Shown here: positions 40,706-43,142 of the stretch, one piece after another
Layout of the letters: every line of letters begins with the position of its first letter
How positions within the stretch are numbered: the first letter of the stretch is position 1
Source of the DNA: CAVQGF01 sp045807945
GTDB taxonomy: Bacteria; Acidobacteriota; Terriglobia; Terriglobales; Acidobacteriaceae
Reading direction: 5' to 3'
Assembly (NCBI GenBank): GCA_045807945.1
Contig: JBJMGI010000010.1
Location: forward strand, 1-43,142
DNA: 43,142 bases
Program-made: the position numbers and the translations under genes
The notes under the pieces: model-generated
The model's input: only the letters and a program-made list of their open reading frames with translations
Told to the model about the DNA's origin: nothing
Database searches by the model: none

Positions 40706-42187
40706 TTGGCTACAGGAATCAAAGCGAACGTAAAGACCTACGATCTCTTCATCGATGGCAAGTGGCAGCCGAGCGCCAAAGGTAAGAGTTATGACGTGAT
40801 CGATCCCTCGACTGAAGAGGTGATCGCGCGCGCTCCCGACGCGACCAAAGAAGACGTAGATCGCGCGGCGAAAGCCGCGCGCGCAGCCTTCGAATCCGGC
40901 GCGTGGCCGGCGATGACGGCGCAAGACCGCGGACGCGTGCTCTTCCGCCTGGCAGAAAAAGTTCGCAAAGAAGCTGCACATCTCGCCGAGCTCGAATGCC
41001 GCAACGGCGGCAAGCCCATCGTCGAAGCTGAATTCGACATCAACGACGTTGCCACCTGCTTCGAATACTATGGCGGCCTCGCCACCAAGATTCAAGGACA
41101 GGTCAACCCTGTCCCCGACAACGCGCTCAGCCTTTCGTTGCGCGAGCCCGTCGGCGTCGCCGGACAGATTATCCCCTGGAATTATCCGCTGCTGATGGCA
41201 GCGTGGAAGCTCGCGCCTGCTTTGGCCGCAGGATGCACCTGCGTTCTCAAACCGGCCGAGCAGACTCCGCTCACCGCGCTCGAGCTCGCAAATTATTTTG
41301 AAGAAGTTGGACTTCCGCCCGGCGTCGTGAATATCGTCACCGGCTTCGGCGAGAGCGCCGGCGCGCCACTCGTTTCTCACCCTGACGTGAACAAGATCGC
41401 CTTCACCGGCAGCGCCAGCGTCGGCAAGATCATCCTGAAAGCCGCTGCGGAGCAGGTGAAGCGTGTCACCATGGAACTCGGCGGCAAGTCACCCAACATC
41501 TTCTTCGCCGATGCGGATTTTGAAAACGCCATCGACGGTGCGCTCTTCGGCGTCTTCATTAATCAGGGTGAGGTCTGTTCCGCCGGGAGCCGCATTCTCG
41601 TAGAGAAGAAGATCTATTCCAAGTTTTTGGATGCGATGGTCGAAAAAGCCAAGCGCATCAAACTGGGACCGCCTCTTGAGCGCGACACCAAGATGGGACC
41701 ACTGGTCAGCAAAGAACAATACGATCGCGTGCTCCAGTATCAGGAGATCGGCAAGAAAGAAGCAAAAGTCGGGGCCGGAGGCGGACGGGCGAAGTCATTC
41801 AGCAAGGGTTATTACGTTGAGCCCACCATCTTCTATGACGTGGATAACTCGGCTCGCATCGCGCGCGAAGAGATTTTCGGCCCTGTCGCCGCTGTGATTC
41901 CGTTCGAGAATGAGTCTGACGCTCTGCGCATCGCCAACGATTCACCTTACGGACTCGCGGCGGCAGTCTGGTCGCGCGACATCTTCAAAGCCATGCGCAT
42001 GGTCAAGGCAATCCGCGCGGGCATCGTGTGGGTCAACCACATGCAGCCTACCTACGTGGAAGCGCCGTGGGGCGGATACAAGCAATCAGGATTCGGGCGC
42101 GAGCTCGGCCCTTGGGGTCTCGAAGAATATCTCGAGACTAAGCAGGTTCACATCAACTTGAATGAACAGCCGATCGGCTGGTACTGA
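40706..42187 (+). CDS. Aldehyde dehydrogenase (aminoaldehyde type)
   Basis: This 493-residue NAD(P)-dependent aldehyde dehydrogenase has Asn159 in IIPWNYP, Lys182 in LKPAEQTP, the FTGSASVG coenzyme loop, general base Glu257 in MELGGKSP and nucleophile Cys291 in NQGEVCSAGS. Its length and PWGGYKQSGFGRE tail resemble betaine-aldehyde and gamma-aminobutyraldehyde dehydrogenases. It would oxidise the aldehyde made by the amine oxidase to an amino acid such as GABA. The start is a TTG at 40706, with AAGGAG (40693-40698) 7 bases upstream. Confidence 0.92.
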   Translation: MATGIKANVKTYDLFIDGKWQPSAKGKSYDVIDPSTEEVIARAPDATKEDVDRAAKAARAAFESGAWPAMTAQDRGRVLFRLAEKVRKEAAHLAELECRNGGKPIVEAEFDINDVATCFEYYGGLATKIQGQVNPVPDNALSLSLREPVGVAGQIIPWNYPLLMAAWKLAPALAAGCTCVLKPAEQTPLTALELANYFEEVGLPPGVVNIVTGFGESAGAPLVSHPDVNKIAFTGSASVGKIILKAAAEQVKRVTMELGGKSPNIFFADADFENAIDGALFGVFINQGEVCSAGSRILVEKKIYSKFLDAMVEKAKRIKLGPPLERDTKMGPLVSKEQYDRVLQYQEIGKKEAKVGAGGGRAKSFSKGYYVEPTIFYDVDNSARIAREEIFGPVAAVIPFENESDALRIANDSPYGLAAAVWSRDIFKAMRMVKAIRAGIVWVNHMQPTYVEAPWGGYKQSGFGRELGPWGLEEYLETKQVHINLNEQPIGWY

Positions 42188-42209
42188 GAAGAACTTGTAC
42201 TGAGAAGAA
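42181..42209 (+). repeat. 13-bp direct repeat spanning stop codon and ribosome site
   Basis: GTACTGAGAAGAA occurs at 42181-42193 and again at 42197-42209. The first copy contains the last codon and stop (TAC TGA) of the aldehyde dehydrogenase, and the second provides the GAGAAG before GTG 42212. It is a small tandem duplication that has become the intergenic spacer. Confidence 0.8.
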
Positions 42210-42211
42210 AC

Positions 42212-43142
42212 GTGGCGAGCATTCAAATCCGAACCGCTGTGCCCGGCCCGAAGTCGCAGCAGCTGATGAAGCGTCGCGAGCAGGCCGTCGCTCGCGGTGT
42301 CTTCCACGCGACGCCCGTTTTCGCTGCCCGTGCGGAAGGCGCAGTCCTCGAAGACGTGGATGGCAATCGCTTCATCGATCTCGCCGGCGGCATCGGATGC
42401 ACCAACGTGGGCCATCGCGCGCCCGGAGTGATGAAGCGTGTGCAGGAGCAGCTCGGGCGCTACATCCACACCTGCTTCAGCGTCGCTCCATATGAGCCAT
42501 ACATCGCGCTCGCGGAAAAACTGAATCAACTCGTCCCAGGCAGATTCGCAAAGAAGAGTTTTCTCGCGAACAGCGGTGCCGAAGCGGTCGAGAACGCCAT
42601 CAAGATCGCCCGCGCTTACACTAAGCGGCCTGCCATCATCTGCTTCGACGACGCCTTCCACGGCCGCACCATGATGGCCATGACGCTCACCAGCAAGACG
42701 CATCCTTACAAGGCGGGCTTCGAGCCGTTCATGAGCGATGTTTACCGCATTCCGTATGCCTACTGCTATCGCTGCGCGTACGGCGAGAAGTTTCCGTCAT
42801 GCCAGGCTAAGTGCGCGCATGCTCTCGAAGACGCGTTCAAGCGCCTGGTCGCCGCGGAATCCGTTGCTGCGGTGATCGCTGAGCCTGTGCTCGGGGAAGG
42901 AGGCTTCATGGCGCCTCCGAAAGAATTCTTCCATGAGCTCATTGCTCTCTGCCGCAAGCACGGCATCCTCTTTATTGCCGACGAAGTGCAGACGGGCATT
43001 GGACGCACTGGCTCGCTCTTCGCTTGCGAGCAATACGGTATCGAGCCCGACCTGCTCGTTGCTGCCAAATCTCTCGGTGGCGGGTTGCCGATCGCCAGCG
43101 TCACCGGACGCGCCGAGATCATGGACGCACCCGGCGTTGGCG
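42212..43142 (+). CDS. 4-aminobutyrate-type aminotransferase, 3' truncated
   Basis: This class III PLP aminotransferase runs off the window end. It starts at GTG 42212 with GAGAAG 5 bases upstream. Visible blocks are DVDGNRFIDLAGGIG, LANSGAEAVENAIKIAR, FDDAFHGRTMMAMTLT, AEPVLGEGG, FIADEVQTGIGRTG and the Schiff-base Lys in AAKSLGGGLPIASV. An insert with CYRC and CQAKC resembles the Cys pair that binds an iron-sulfur cluster in some GABA aminotransferases. GabT or PuuE activity (GABA to succinate semialdehyde) would complete amine catabolism here; related omega-aminotransferases cannot be excluded. Confidence 0.9.
   Translation, partial: MASIQIRTAVPGPKSQQLMKRREQAVARGVFHATPVFAARAEGAVLEDVDGNRFIDLAGGIGCTNVGHRAPGVMKRVQEQLGRYIHTCFSVAPYEPYIALAEKLNQLVPGRFAKKSFLANSGAEAVENAIKIARAYTKRPAIICFDDAFHGRTMMAMTLTSKTHPYKAGFEPFMSDVYRIPYAYCYRCAYGEKFPSCQAKCAHALEDAFKRLVAAESVAAVIAEPVLGEGGFMAPPKEFFHELIALCRKHGILFIADEVQTGIGRTGSLFACEQYGIEPDLLVAAKSLGGGLPIASVTGRAEIMDAPGVG

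Noticed and set aside
1..43142. CRISPR array, tRNA, rRNA, insertion sequence or phage genes
   Set aside because: No regularly spaced repeats, no tRNA-like cloverleaf, and no transposase, integrase or structural phage protein was seen on either strand.

Overview
The window reads as a chromosomal segment of a soil-type Acidobacterium (Terriglobia/Koribacter-like). The clues are the GC-rich coding bias, a CarboxypepD_reg/Oar-type TonB-dependent receptor, exported cytochrome and amine-oxidase proteins, and double-PilZ proteins. This placement is from gene content only; no rRNA marker is present. I see no tRNA, rRNA, CRISPR array, transposase or phage gene, and no gene-free stretch longer than about 290 bases.

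Layout. 1-890: 3' part of rmuC. 895-1077: a compact minus-strand transcription unit for a 12-residue lysine-rich peptide. 1144-3193: divergent CPBP protease and thiolase. 3238-5997: two paralogous double-PilZ proteins. 6256-10577: YifB/ComM ATPase, di-heme DUF1111 cytochrome, amidinotransferase-fold hydrolase, DUF4440 lipoprotein. 10864-12808: omega-like small protein, rho with a structured leader, small membrane protein. 12805-19423 (minus): TetR regulator and acyl-CoA ligase, then nucleotide-sugar dehydrogenase, nucleotidyltransferase and a two-gene ABC exporter.

19641-23126 is the most interesting part. A secreted peroxiredoxin has an in-frame UGA exactly where the peroxidatic cysteine belongs, so it is a likely selenoprotein. 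It is followed at 21 and 11 bases by a heme-oxygenase-fold di-iron enzyme (HDO type) and a B12-binding radical SAM enzyme with a PqqD-like tail. Then comes a 58-residue peptide gene with its own near-consensus promoter and its own terminator. Together they look like an undescribed RiPP-type pathway in which a selenoperoxidase travels with two metal-dependent peptide-modifying enzymes. A membrane SpoIIE-type phosphatase follows.

25716-43142 is a polyamine/amine uptake and catabolism island. A minus-strand, translationally coupled operon encodes a MerR-XRE-cupin regulator, an exported amidohydrolase, PotD, PotA, PotB, PotC, a Tat-exported FAD amine oxidase and a GNAT acetyltransferase. Divergently lie an Oar-type outer-membrane receptor, a class III aminotransferase, an APC permease, an aldehyde dehydrogenase and a GABA-type aminotransferase that runs off the end. 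Import, oxidation of an amine to an aldehyde, dehydrogenation to an amino acid such as GABA, and transamination would form one route. The substrate is inferred, not proven.
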